DNA from: Alphaproteobacteria bacterium
GTDB taxonomy: Bacteria > Pseudomonadota > Alphaproteobacteria > DSM-16000 > Inquilinaceae
Length of the DNA stretch: 64,000 nucleotides
Direction: 5' to 3'
Assembly: GCA_028284045.1 (NCBI GenBank)
Contig: JANQSN010000059.1
Location: 1 to 64,000 of the forward strand
Below the pieces are notes generated by a model. That model made no database searches, was not told the DNA's origin, and was given only the letters and a program-made list of their open reading frames with translations. Both the position numbers and the translations under genes were made by a program. Shown one piece after another: positions 15,188 through 24,040 of the stretch (the stretch's first letter is position 1; every line of letters begins with the position of its first letter).

Positions 15188-17926
15188 CGCCCGCTTGGCC
15201 GTGGCCGCGGTGCGCGCGGCCAGCCGCGCCGGGTTGACGACCGGGCTGAGCCGCATCGGCTCGTCGTCGCTGGGCACGCCCACCGGCGGCCCGAGTTCCG
15301 GCCCGTTGGTCAGCCAGTGGCCATCGGCGATCACCTGGCCGAGGCCGTCGGGATCGTCGACCCCCCAGACATAGGTCCGCAAGCCCCCGGCCGGCCGGCC
15401 CATCACCGGGCAGCGACGCCGGCCCAGCGGCCCCAGATCGAAGCCGATGGCCGCCGCGCGCAGATCGGCGATCGCCCGGGGTGGGGGCCCGTGCGCGTCG
15501 ACCCGCAGCAGCACGTCGCGGCACAGCGTCGGCAAGCGGTTGCGCAAGGGCGCCATCGCCGCCTCGGTCAGGTTCGCCGGCCAGTCGGTCAGCTCCAGAT
15601 AGAGATAGCGGGCCGAGGCGGCCGCCGGAAACGCCTCCAGGATGCCGCGCACGACGCCCAGGTTCTCCGAACACAGCGTCTCGACATGCAGCGGCAGGAC
15701 GAGCATCAGGCGCTTGCGGGCCTCGATGTTCTCCTCGATTCGCTTCAGCGTGGCGTGCAGCAGCGCCAGATCGACGGCCGTGCGCAGCGCCGCCGGCGCA
15801 CCCGCCATCAGCCGCACCACCCGCGACGGCCGCGCTTCGCCGTCATGGCTGCGCATCGGCACGGCGACGAAGGTGTCGACGCGGCCGGTCATGGCGTTCC
15901 AGGCCGGCCAGTAGCCTGCGGTCAGGCCCGCCGGAAGGCGCGCTTCGGCCAGCCCCTCCGGCAGCGCCGGAGCGCCGGGACGCTGGAGCCCCGGCGGCGG
16001 CCAGGCCAGGCTGCCCCAGGCCGGCTCGCGCGCCGCGCCGGGATCCGGCGTCGGGTGGAAATCCGGCTCGTCGGCGACCTCGTGCAGGGTGGGCATCCAG
16101 CCCCACTCGGTCGCCTGCCGGGCACCGCGGAACGACGGTTCGCCCGGTGCGCGTGCGGCGGGTGCCGGCGGGGCCGGGCGCGACGCGGCCGTCCCCTCTT
16201 CCCAGTCGATGGACCGTTGCCGCCCCGTAATGGTCTCAACCCGGACCATCTGGCCGGTGCGATCCCGCTCCACGCTGCGGCCCCAGTCCGGCCCCGCGGC
16301 GGTTGCGCCCGACGACACCCGATCCCAGCGGCCCGGCGTGTCGACGCCATCGACCTCCACCACCGCCCGGCTGTGCCAGGCGATCTCCGGCTCGCCTTGA
16401 CCGGCATAGTCGGTCACCAGGGGCGGGGTCTCGATTTCGCGGGTCGTGGAGACGGGCCAGTCGATCGGCGTCTGGTCGGCGGCGGGCGCCGACCGGTCGG
16501 TGACCAGGCGCGCCTCCGCCATCGCCGCCTCGGCCATTGAGCGGACCAGCGCCGATTCCGTGACGATCGGCAAGGCCAGGCCGGGCCAGGGCAGCGGTGC
16601 CGCCTCGGGCCGATCGGTGGAGGCGGGCCAGGGCGTCTCCGCCTCGGGCGCGGGCTTGCTGACGATCACGAAATCCGCCGGGCTCACCGGACCCAGCGCG
16701 CGGTCCGGCGCCGGCGGGGTGACGGTGGCGATCTCCGTCCAGGCCGCATGGCCGGCGCCCGCCCACGGGTCGCGGTCCGCCGGGGCTTCGCCCGCCACCG
16801 TGACCAGGCGCGCCGCCGTTTCCTCTCGATCCTGTGACCAACCGCCCAACGGCGGCAGGAAGTGATGCGGCAGGTCGCTGCCGACCAGCACCGCCTGCCA
16901 GCTCTCTGCGGTGGCGGTTCCGTCGTCGACCAGGCGGGCCTCGCCTGTCTGGCGCGCCCGCCACGCCGCATCCGGGCCGCCGGCAAGCGGACCGGTCGCC
17001 GGCAGCGCCTGCCAGTCGGCGTCGTCGCGCGGGCCGCGCGACTCGACGAGATCCGCGGCGGTCTCCGCGACGGTGCGGGTGGCGCCGGTCGCCACGGCGG
17101 CCGTTTCGGATCCCCCCTCCACCGCCTCCCAGGCAAGGTCCTTGCCGCGGCGGCCTTCGGCTTCCGCCAGGCGCGCCTCGGGTCCCGCCGCACCGGGCGG
17201 CATCGCCTCCCAGTCTCTCGTCGACCGGCCGCCGGTCGTCTCCATCTCCACCAGCCGCGCCGCGCGCCGGCCGCCGGCGACCAGCGTCGCATCGGTCTCG
17301 GCGGATCGCGCGTCCTCCTGCCAGTCGGGATCGTCGCGCCGGCGGTCAGTGACCTCGATCTCCACCAGCATCGGCTCGCCGGCAGGGGTGGTCTCCAGCG
17401 TCACCACCGGTGCCTCCGCCAGCACCGCATCCAGCTTCTGCGGGTCCAGCGCGCCGGTCTCGTCGGTGATGTCCTCCGCACCGACCTCGACGAGTTGCGC
17501 GCGCACCCCGGCGAAGCGGTCGCCGATCAGGCATTGCATCAGATCGGTGGTCAGCGCCCGCAGCCGCTCGCCGGCGATATCGCCATTGGGCACGTCGAAC
17601 AGGAACAGATAGGTGTCGTCGTCTTCCTGGGCGCAGCGGTCGCGGGGCCGCAGATGCTGGAAGATGGTGTTCTCCGTCGCCAGGCCGATGGTCCGGCGGT
17701 GCTTATCCCATTCGTCGGCGATGGCTTCCTTGAAGCTGCGCAACGACATCACCTGGAACGTGCCCGACCCGTCGTCGGCCACGCGATCGGACAGCATCTC
17801 GTCGAAGGTGAGGAACGAGAAGTCGAGGGTGGCGATCTTCGACGGGCCGTCGGACCGTGCGGACCGTTCAGGGCCGACCTGCACGTACAGCACGCGATCG
17901 AGCAGGTCCCGCAGACCTTTTGCCAT
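15173..17926 (-). CDS. Large protein with degenerate GGDEF-like and EAL-like ends and a repeat-rich middle
   Basis: 917 residues, no signal peptide or membrane helix. The N-terminus (about 30-150) resembles a GGDEF fold (TFDEMLSDRVADD, RLRALTTDLMQCL), but EDDDTYLFLF stands where GGDEF should be. The C-terminus (about 670-835) resembles EAL (HATLKRIEENIEARKR, YLYLELTDW, AIGFDLGPLG) without the catalytic acids. Neither should make or break c-di-GMP; both calls are fold-level inference. Residues 187-575 carry about ten copies of a short module, L(V/A)(E/D/T) followed 10-14 residues on by a W, mostly 28-42 residues apart, in Pro/Ala/Asp-rich sequence. It may be a scaffold or effector-binding regulator. 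The last 15 bp overlap the convergent coiled-coil gene. Confidence 0.7.
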   Translation of the reverse strand: MAKGLRDLLDRVLYVQVGPERSARSDGPSKIATLDFSFLTFDEMLSDRVADDGSGTFQVMSLRSFKEAIADEWDKHRRTIGLATENTIFQHLRPRDRCAQEDDDTYLFLFDVPNGDIAGERLRALTTDLMQCLIGDRFAGVRAQLVEVGAEDITDETGALDPQKLDAVLAEAPVVTLETTPAGEPMLVEIEVTDRRRDDPDWQEDARSAETDATLVAGGRRAARLVEMETTGGRSTRDWEAMPPGAAGPEARLAEAEGRRGKDLAWEAVEGGSETAAVATGATRTVAETAADLVESRGPRDDADWQALPATGPLAGGPDAAWRARQTGEARLVDDGTATAESWQAVLVGSDLPHHFLPPLGGWSQDREETAARLVTVAGEAPADRDPWAGAGHAAWTEIATVTPPAPDRALGPVSPADFVIVSKPAPEAETPWPASTDRPEAAPLPWPGLALPIVTESALVRSMAEAAMAEARLVTDRSAPAADQTPIDWPVSTTREIETPPLVTDYAGQGEPEIAWHSRAVVEVDGVDTPGRWDRVSSGATAAGPDWGRSVERDRTGQMVRVETITGRQRSIDWEEGTAASRPAPPAPAARAPGEPSFRGARQATEWGWMPTLHEVADEPDFHPTPDPGAAREPAWGSLAWPPPGLQRPGAPALPEGLAEARLPAGLTAGYWPAWNAMTGRVDTFVAVPMRSHDGEARPSRVVRLMAGAPAALRTAVDLALLHATLKRIEENIEARKRLMLVLPLHVETLCSENLGVVRGILEAFPAAASARYLYLELTDWPANLTEAAMAPLRNRLPTLCRDVLLRVDAHGPPPRAIADLRAAAIGFDLGPLGRRRCPVMGRPAGGLRTYVWGVDDPDGLGQVIADGHWLTNGPELGPPVGVPSDDEPMRLSPVVNPARLAARTAATAKRASGRV

Positions 17927-18138
17927 CCACCAAGTCCGTCTTCGGGCAAGCCCCGGAAGGGCCGCCGGCCGGCACCGCCCACCAGCCGGCTGCGTGCCCC
18001 GACATCACCCTAGGACGGCGGGCTTAAACTGATGGTTAAGGTTTGGCGAACGACCGGTCTTTACTTGCGAGGACAGGTCCTGAGCAGCCGTCTTCCAAGC
18101 AGCACCGGCCCTCGCCCCCAGCAATCTCGAAGGGACAC

Positions 18139-18768
18139 TTACTGTGGCTGGTCGATCCAGTCCTCGCGCAGGAGCGAGAAGGTCAGATGATCCCGCCACC
18201 GGCCATTGATCATCAGATAACCGCGCGCCAGCCCTTCCTGCGCGAAGCCGACCCGGGCGAGGAGCGCGCGGCTCGCCTCGTTGTGGGCCAGGCAGGCGGC
18301 CTCGATGCGGTGCAGGCCAAGCTCGAACAACGCGAAGCTGATGATCGCCCGGCCCGCCTCGGTCATGTAGCCCTGGCGGGCAAAGGCGGCACCGATCCAG
18401 TAACCCAGCGTCGCCGACTGCGCCACGCCGCGGCGCAGGTTGGACAGGCTGGCGCCGCCGATCAGTTGGTCGTCCTGCCGGCGGAACAGCAGGAAGCTGT
18501 AGCCTTCGTCGTGGCGCCATTCCGACATCAGCCGGCGCAAGCGCCGAAGATAGCTGGCACGGGTCAGCGCGTCGGGCGGCCACAACGGCTCCCACGGCTC
18601 CAGGAAGGCGCGGCTGTCGTCGCGCAGGCGCGCCCAGGCCCGCCAATCGCGCGGGCGCGGCGGCCGGAGGCAGACCCGCGGCGCGTCCAGCCGGGTGGTC
18701 GGCGCGGGAACGATCCCGGTCCGCAGGAAGCCGATTACGCGGCCCTTGGAGCGCCCAGTCGCCGACAT
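18139..18768 (-). CDS. GNAT acetyltransferase, RimJ/RimL type
   Basis: Transfers acetyl from acetyl-CoA to an N-terminus or small amine; RimJ-like proteins modify ribosomal protein N-termini. The ATG at 18766-18768 follows GAGGGGAT closely and gives 209 residues. Motifs in order: LRPPRPRDWRAWARLRDD at the start, LGYWIGAAFARQGYMTEAGR (acetyl-CoA site), LFELGLHRIEAACLAHNEAS and LARVGFAQEGLARGYL. The gene starts inside the last 34 bp of the M16 peptidase gene, so the two are co-transcribed. Confidence 0.88.
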   Translation of the reverse strand: MSATGRSKGRVIGFLRTGIVPAPTTRLDAPRVCLRPPRPRDWRAWARLRDDSRAFLEPWEPLWPPDALTRASYLRRLRRLMSEWRHDEGYSFLLFRRQDDQLIGGASLSNLRRGVAQSATLGYWIGAAFARQGYMTEAGRAIISFALFELGLHRIEAACLAHNEASRALLARVGFAQEGLARGYLMINGRWRDHLTFSLLREDWIDQPQ

Positions 18769-20015
18769 ATCCCCTCGAACGACTCCAGCCGGGACAGCGG
18801 CCCGACGGCCGACAGGCTCGGCCGGCGCGACAGCAGCCGGCGGGCCACCCGCTCCACCGCACCGCGATCCACCGCCTCGACCCGGTCGATCATCTCCGCC
18901 GTGGTCAGCGGCCGGCCGTAGATCAGCATCTGCTGGGCGGCCTGCTCCGCACGCGCCCCCGTCGATTCGAGGCTCATCAGGATGCTGGCGCGAAGCTGGG
19001 CGCGCGCACGGCCCACCTCCTCCGCGGTCAGCGCGCCGCCGGCGACGTCGCCCAGCGTGCCGCACAGCACCGGGATCAGCTCGGCGATCTCCTCCTCGCC
19101 GGTCCCGGCATAGACGCCGAACAGGCCGCCATCGGCATAGGCGCTGGCGAAGCTGTAGATGGAGTAGACTAGGCCGCGTTTCTCGCGCACCTCCTGAAAC
19201 AGGCGCGAGGACATGCCGCCGCCCAGCAGCGTCGACAGCACCGATATCGCGAAATGGTCGTCGTCGTGGTAGCTGAGGCCGGCGAAGCCCAGCACCAGAT
19301 GCACCTGCTCCAGCGGGCGGTCGCGGCGGATCTCGCCGCCGGCGTAGCGCGCGGGCTCCGGATCCTGCACCATACCCGGCGCCAGCCCGCCGAACACGGC
19401 CTCCGCCGCCCCGGTCAACCGGTCATGGTCGATCCGGCCCGATGCCGCCAGCACCATGCGCTCCGGCGCGTAGTGCGCCACGCGGTAGCTGTCCAGGCGG
19501 TCGCGGCCGAGCTGGCGGACATTCTCCGGCCGTCCCAGGATCGGCCGGCCCAGGCCCTGGTCGGGATAGGCGGCCTCCTGAAACAGGTCGAAGACCAGGT
19601 CGTCGGGCGTGTCGTTGGCCTGGCCGATCTCCTGCAGGACCACGCCGCGCTCGCGCTCCAGCTCGTCGCCGTCCAGCGTCGGGTTCAGCAGGATGTCGCC
19701 GACGATGTCGAGGGCGAGGCCGGCATCCTCCTTCAGCACCTTGGCGTAGTAGGCGGTGTTCTCGCGGCTGGTGTAGGCGTTGAGATGGCCGCCGACGGCC
19801 TCGATCTCCTCCGCGATCGCCTGGGCGGAACGGCGCTCGGTCCCCTTGAAGACCATGTGCTCCAGGAGATGGGCGCAGCCGTTGACGTCGGCCGCCTCGT
19901 TGCGCGTGCCGACGCCGACCCAGACGCCGACCGAGACGGTCTCCACCGAGCCCATGGCGTCGGTGACCACGGTCAGCCCGTTGTCCAGCGTCGTGCAGTG
20001 CGGCGCGAAGCTCAT
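18735..20015 (-). CDS. M16 family zinc peptidase (processing-peptidase-like)
   Basis: 426 residues. The inverted zinc motif HLLEH lies at residues 49-53 in CAHLLEHMVFKGTERRS, with the downstream glutamate in ELERERGVVLQEIGQANDTP. This single-domain-pair form is the alphaproteobacterial relative of the mitochondrial processing peptidase beta subunit. No signal peptide is evident, so it is probably cytoplasmic or peripheral. It follows thrC after 12 bp and runs into the RimJ-type gene, so the three genes form an operon. The peptide substrate is unknown. Confidence 0.93.
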   Translation of the reverse strand: MSFAPHCTTLDNGLTVVTDAMGSVETVSVGVWVGVGTRNEAADVNGCAHLLEHMVFKGTERRSAQAIAEEIEAVGGHLNAYTSRENTAYYAKVLKEDAGLALDIVGDILLNPTLDGDELERERGVVLQEIGQANDTPDDLVFDLFQEAAYPDQGLGRPILGRPENVRQLGRDRLDSYRVAHYAPERMVLAASGRIDHDRLTGAAEAVFGGLAPGMVQDPEPARYAGGEIRRDRPLEQVHLVLGFAGLSYHDDDHFAISVLSTLLGGGMSSRLFQEVREKRGLVYSIYSFASAYADGGLFGVYAGTGEEEIAELIPVLCGTLGDVAGGALTAEEVGRARAQLRASILMSLESTGARAEQAAQQMLIYGRPLTTAEMIDRVEAVDRGAVERVARRLLSRRPSLSAVGPLSRLESFEGICRRLGAPRAA

Positions 20016-20027
20016 CGGCGCAGCGCC

Positions 20028-21458
20028 TCAGGCGGTTTCGCGCACGGCACGGGCGTGCGCGGCGATGTAGCGCTGGACGACGGCCAGATCGTTGGGCAGG
20101 CGCACCACCCGTTCCGGCCGCTCCGCCAGGTCGCCCAGCCGCTCCGGCAGGGCCGGCCGCCGGCCGGCGGCTCGCGCCACCGCGTCGGGGAACTTCGCCG
20201 GATGGGCGCAGGCGAGCACCACTTCCGGAACGTGAGTGGCCGCCGGATCGGCCGCCCGCGCCGCCCGCACCGCGGCGACGGCGCAGGCGGTGTGCGGGTC
20301 GATCAGCTCCCCCGTCTCCGCCGCCACGGCGGCGATGGTGGCAAGGATGGTCTCGTCGTCGGCCCGGTGGCTGTGGAACAAGGCGCGCGCCCGATCCAGG
20401 CGCGGCCCCTCCATAGGCAGATCGCCCGTCCGGCGGAACTGGACCATGGCATCGGCGACGGCGGCGCCGGAGCGGTCCAGGAGGTCGAACAGCAGCCGCT
20501 CGAAATTGCTCGACACCTGGATATCCATGGCCGGGCTCAGCGTCTCGGTGACGCCGGCGATGGTCATGCGGCCGGTCTGAAGGAAGCGGTGCAGGATGTC
20601 GTTGGCGTTGGTGGCGACGGTCAGCCGGTCGACCCCCAGCCCCATCGCCCGGGCGCCGTAGCCGGCATAGACATTGCCGAAATTGCCCGTCGGCACGGCG
20701 AAGCGGACGGCCCCGGCGGCGCGGCCGAGCGCCAGCGCCGCCCACCAGTAATAGACGATCTGGCCGACGATGCGGGCGACGTTGATGGAGTTGACGGCGG
20801 CCAGCGCCAGTCGGCGGCGCCAGGCGATGTCCGCGAACATCGCCTTCACCAAGTCCTGACAGTCGTCGAAGGTGCCGTCGATCGCCAGCGCCTGGACGTT
20901 GGGTGCGTCCATGGTGGTCATCAGCCGGCGCTGCACGTCCGACACCCGGCCCTGCGGGTAGAGGATGAACACGTCGATATTGTCGCGGCCGCGACAGGCC
21001 TCCATGCCCGCCGCCCCGGTGTCGCCGGAGGTGGCGCCGACGATGGTGACGCGCCGCCGGTCCGCCGCCAGGACCTCGTCGAACAGCCGCCCGACGAGCT
21101 GCAGGGCATAGTCCTTGAAGGCCAGGGTGGGCCCGTGGAACAGCTCCATCAGCCACAGCCCGGGACCGATCTGCTTCAACGGTGCGACCGCCGGATGGTC
21201 GAACCGGCCATAGGCGTCCGCCGTCAGGGCGGCCAGCCGGTCGGGCGCCAGCGTGTCGCCGGTGAAGCGGCCGACGATGGCCGCGGCCAGGCCGGCATAG
21301 TCGCGCCGCGCCAGGCCCGCCGCCTCGCCCGGCGCCAGCGCCGGCCAGGCCTGCGGCAGGTAGAGCCCGCCATCGACGGCCAGGCCGGCGGTGAGCGCCT
21401 CGCCGAACGCCAGAGGCGGCGCGTCGCCGCGGGTGGAAATGTAGGAGAGCGTCGCCAC
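20028..21458 (-). CDS. thrC: Threonine synthase
   Basis: Converts O-phosphohomoserine to threonine with PLP. 476 residues, the long form. N-terminal YISTRGDAPPLAFGEALTAG is family-typical; the PLP lysine sits in HGPTLAFKDYALQLVGRLFD; ATSGDTGAAG and FAVPTGNFGNVYAGY bind the cofactor phosphate and substrate. SSNFERLLFDL is also characteristic. First gene of the thrC-M16 peptidase-acetyltransferase operon; no attenuator is evident in the 159 bp upstream. Confidence 0.97.
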   Translation of the reverse strand: MATLSYISTRGDAPPLAFGEALTAGLAVDGGLYLPQAWPALAPGEAAGLARRDYAGLAAAIVGRFTGDTLAPDRLAALTADAYGRFDHPAVAPLKQIGPGLWLMELFHGPTLAFKDYALQLVGRLFDEVLAADRRRVTIVGATSGDTGAAGMEACRGRDNIDVFILYPQGRVSDVQRRLMTTMDAPNVQALAIDGTFDDCQDLVKAMFADIAWRRRLALAAVNSINVARIVGQIVYYWWAALALGRAAGAVRFAVPTGNFGNVYAGYGARAMGLGVDRLTVATNANDILHRFLQTGRMTIAGVTETLSPAMDIQVSSNFERLLFDLLDRSGAAVADAMVQFRRTGDLPMEGPRLDRARALFHSHRADDETILATIAAVAAETGELIDPHTACAVAAVRAARAADPAATHVPEVVLACAHPAKFPDAVARAAGRRPALPERLGDLAERPERVVRLPNDLAVVQRYIAAHARAVRETA

Positions 21459-21617
21459 CGACTGCCGTCCCGTCGCGTCTCAAGGCCAGACGCCGGCCGC
21501 GGGGGCCGGTCGCTTCTGCCCAAGCGGTTGCGCCGCACCCGGACGGCCGCGGCCAGTGCCAGCGAGGGCGCCGCCCTACAGGACCACTAGGCGCCCGGAT
21601 CGAAGGTCGGCCGTACC

Positions 21618-22454
21618 CTAAGGCGGCCCCGCGGGCGGTGCAAGCGGCGCCACGCCGAGCCACGCCAGCACCGCCGCGACGTCTGCGACGGTGGGGGCGA
21701 CGACCGGCGCACCGGCAGCGGCATCGGGGGCAGAGTCGGCGGCAGCCGGCCGCTCGATCATCACCACCGGCACCGCCGCCTCCCGCGCCGCCTGCAGCTT
21801 CGGCGCCCCCGCCTCCCCGCCGCTGTTCTTGGCGACCAGCCAGTCGATGCGGTGATGCGCCAGCAGCGCCCGCTCGCCCTCCAGGGTGAACGGGCCGCGG
21901 TCGAGCAGCAGGGTGTGGTCGGCGAAGGGCGGCGGCCGGTCCGGCGGCTCGACCATGCGGATGACGAAGCGCACGGCGGCAAGATCGGCAAAGGCCTGCA
22001 GGCCGCGGCGGCCGATGGTCAGGAAGACCGCCGCCGGCCGATCGCCGAGTTCGGCGGCCAGCGCCGCCGCCGCACCCGCCGTGTCGGCGGCGCGGATCCA
22101 GCGGTCGCCGTCCACCGGCTGCCAGGCGGGCCGCTCCAGCCGGATCAGCGGCAGGCCGGCGAGGCGCGCGGCGTCGACCGCCTGACGGCTGATCACCGCG
22201 GCGAAGGGATGGGTGGCGTCGACCAGCCGGTCGACCCCGCGTTCGTGCATGAAGCGCGCCAGGCCCTCCGCGCCGCCGAAGCCCGTGCGCACGACGGTGC
22301 CGGGGATCGGCGTCGACCAGCGGGTGATGCCGGCCAGCGAGGTCGTGACCGCCAGCCCCGGGACCGCCGCCAATCGCACCGCGAGGGCCGCGGCGTCGGC
22401 GGTACCGCCGAGGATCAGCACATGCGCCGGACGCGCGCGCGGTCTATCGGACAT
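21618..22454 (-). CDS. cobK: Precorrin-6A (cobalt-precorrin-6A) reductase
   Basis: NADPH-dependent reduction of the macrocycle in cobalamin synthesis. 278 residues; HVLILGGTADAAALAVRLA is the CobK nucleotide loop, LVDATHPFAAVISRQAVDAA the central motif, and DWLVAKNSGGEAGAPKLQAA the C-terminal signature. The C-terminus is a little longer than usual (Ala/Pro-rich). No other cob gene adjoins it, so it is an orphan cob gene in this window. A cobalt/nickel operon lies just upstream, which may be coincidence. I looked for a B12-box upstream and saw none. Confidence 0.93.
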   Translation of the reverse strand: MSDRPRARPAHVLILGGTADAAALAVRLAAVPGLAVTTSLAGITRWSTPIPGTVVRTGFGGAEGLARFMHERGVDRLVDATHPFAAVISRQAVDAARLAGLPLIRLERPAWQPVDGDRWIRAADTAGAAAALAAELGDRPAAVFLTIGRRGLQAFADLAAVRFVIRMVEPPDRPPPFADHTLLLDRGPFTLEGERALLAHHRIDWLVAKNSGGEAGAPKLQAAREAAVPVVMIERPAAADSAPDAAAGAPVVAPTVADVAAVLAWLGVAPLAPPAGPP

Positions 22455-22971
22455 GGCTCACCAGACAGAGGACGGGGTGGAAGGCCGGATAGAGAGCGCC
22501 ATCGGGCAGCGCTGGCAAGGCCCGATCGGCCGCCCGCCGTGACAGTTTCTTGACATCACGCTGTTGTTCGGCCATACTGTGCAAGTCGTGGTCAGGTAAT
22601 GGCTGTGATGGCGTTGATCGCCGCCCCAAAGTTGGCTGGCTGATTATCCGCTTCCGGTCATGTAAAAGACGATTGGCGCTGCAAGTCTGGCGCCGAATAC
22701 GTCTCGACAACTTGGCCAACGGCGAAGAAACAGGTGAAACGACAAGAGGAGGGTGCCCAGACAGCATGACTCCACCGAAGTATGAGGCGCGCTATTAGCG
22801 GCGCCGAAGACACTCAGCCGAGTACGATCGGCACTTCCAAGGCCCGGACCTCGTACCGGGTGCGTGGTACCAAGACCCCACGCTCAGAAATCCCCGCCCG
22901 CGCGCCAACAGACGGCCGCTGAAAATGATGGGCGGGGATTTCGCGTTGCCTGACACCAACGAAACACCCAG
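22455..22971. other. 517-bp non-coding interval between cobK and the dmeF-type gene
   Basis: No convincing gene. It contains the long stem-loop at 22887-22942. On the plus strand there is also a strong AGAGGAGGG at about 22746-22754 followed by a 10-codon frame (MTPPKYEARY) at 22765-22797; that is too little to call a gene. The cobK promoter must lie in its left part. Confidence 0.6.
22887..22942. terminator. Stem-loop with perfect 13-bp stem after the dmeF-type gene
   Basis: GAAATCCCCGCCC (22887-22899) pairs exactly with GGGCGGGGATTTC (22930-22942) around a 30-nt loop. It begins 30 bp beyond the stop of the minus-strand efflux gene. There is no T-run after it, so it could be a terminator without U-tract, an mRNA-end stabiliser, or a dispersed palindrome. 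Confidence 0.45.
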
Positions 22972-23994
22972 CTAGTTGCGATCCGGAACCGCCGGCGAGT
23001 GATCGATCGCGGCGGCGCCATGGGCCGGGCAGCGGTGAACCTCCACCACTACGTGGACGATGCCGAGATCTTCCGGGATCCGCGCGCGATAGTCGTCGGG
23101 TGCGCGCGGCCGGTCGCTGACCACCACCAGTTCCGCCGCCCACCGGCCATGCCCAATCTGCCAGACATGCAGATCGGCAACCCGGTCCGCCGATCCCCCC
23201 TCGATCGCTGTGCGCAAGCGCTCGGCGAGCGGCGGTGCGGCCTGGCGGTCGACCAGAACCTTCGCGCTTGCCACCAGCAGCCCGTAAGACCAGCGCGCGA
23301 CCAGCACCGCGCCGACGATGCCGATCACCGGGTCGAGCCAGGCCGCCCCGAAATGCTTGGCCGACAACAGCGCCGCGATGGCCAGCACTGAGGTCACCGC
23401 ATCGGCCAGGACATGCAGATAGGCCGCGCGCAGATTGTGGTCGTGGCGGTGTTCGGCGTGCCCGTGATGGTCGTGATGATGTCCATGCGCGTGATGATGG
23501 GCGTGCCCGTGATGATCGCCGTGACCGTCGTGCCCCGGCGTCGAGATCAGCAGCCAGGCGCTGGCGCCGTTCACCACCAAACCCAAGACCGCGACGATCA
23601 ACGCCTGGTCGAAGGCGATGGGCACCGGATCGATCAGCCGTCCGATGCTCTCCACCGCCATCAGCAGCGCGAAGACGCCGAGCAGGACGGCGCTGGCAAA
23701 GCCGGCCAGGCTGTCGACCTTGCCGGTGCCGAAGGTAAAGCGCCGGTCGGCGGCGTGGCGGCGGGCGAAGACATAGGCCGCCACCGTGATCCCCAGCGCG
23801 GCGGTGTGGGAGGCCATATGCAGCCCATCCGCCAACAGCGCCATCGACCCGAAGGCGAGCCCGGCGGCGATCTCCACCACCATCATCACCGCAGTGACCA
23901 GGACGATCAGCAGGGTGCGCCGCTCCCCCGGCCGCACGCGGTCCTGGCCGAAGACATGGCCGTGCTGCCAGTCGCTGAGATCTTGGGTGTGCAT
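22972..23994 (-). CDS. dmeF: Cation diffusion facilitator, DmeF-type cobalt/nickel efflux
   Basis: Exports divalent metal, most likely Co2+ or Ni2+, against protons. 340 residues. The N-terminal DLSDWQHGHVFGQDRVRPGE is the DmeF signature. Six helices follow; metal sites are ADGLHMASHTAALG in helix 2 and HVLADAVTSV in helix 5. A very histidine-rich cytoplasmic loop lies between helices 4 and 5 (GHDGHGDHHGHAHHHAHG and on, about 20 His in 35 residues). The cytoplasmic C-terminal domain has DLHVWQIGHGRW. It lies 46 bp downstream of the NicO-type gene on the same strand. No DmeR (FrmR-type) repressor gene is next to it. Confidence 0.9.
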   Translation of the reverse strand: MHTQDLSDWQHGHVFGQDRVRPGERRTLLIVLVTAVMMVVEIAAGLAFGSMALLADGLHMASHTAALGITVAAYVFARRHAADRRFTFGTGKVDSLAGFASAVLLGVFALLMAVESIGRLIDPVPIAFDQALIVAVLGLVVNGASAWLLISTPGHDGHGDHHGHAHHHAHGHHHDHHGHAEHRHDHNLRAAYLHVLADAVTSVLAIAALLSAKHFGAAWLDPVIGIVGAVLVARWSYGLLVASAKVLVDRQAAPPLAERLRTAIEGGSADRVADLHVWQIGHGRWAAELVVVSDRPRAPDDYRARIPEDLGIVHVVVEVHRCPAHGAAAIDHSPAVPDRN

Positions 23995-24040
23995 GGTCGC
24001 GCGGTGGTCCCAGGGAAATCAGTGTGGCGAAGGCCCCGGC

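Noticed and set aside
22455-22700. Cobalamin riboswitch before cobK
   Set aside because: No B12-box sequence or the expected helices could be found on the minus strand.
22550-22798. 82-codon plus-strand frame
   Set aside because: Composition rich in Arg, Cys and Trp, no ribosome site at its start, no recognisable fold.
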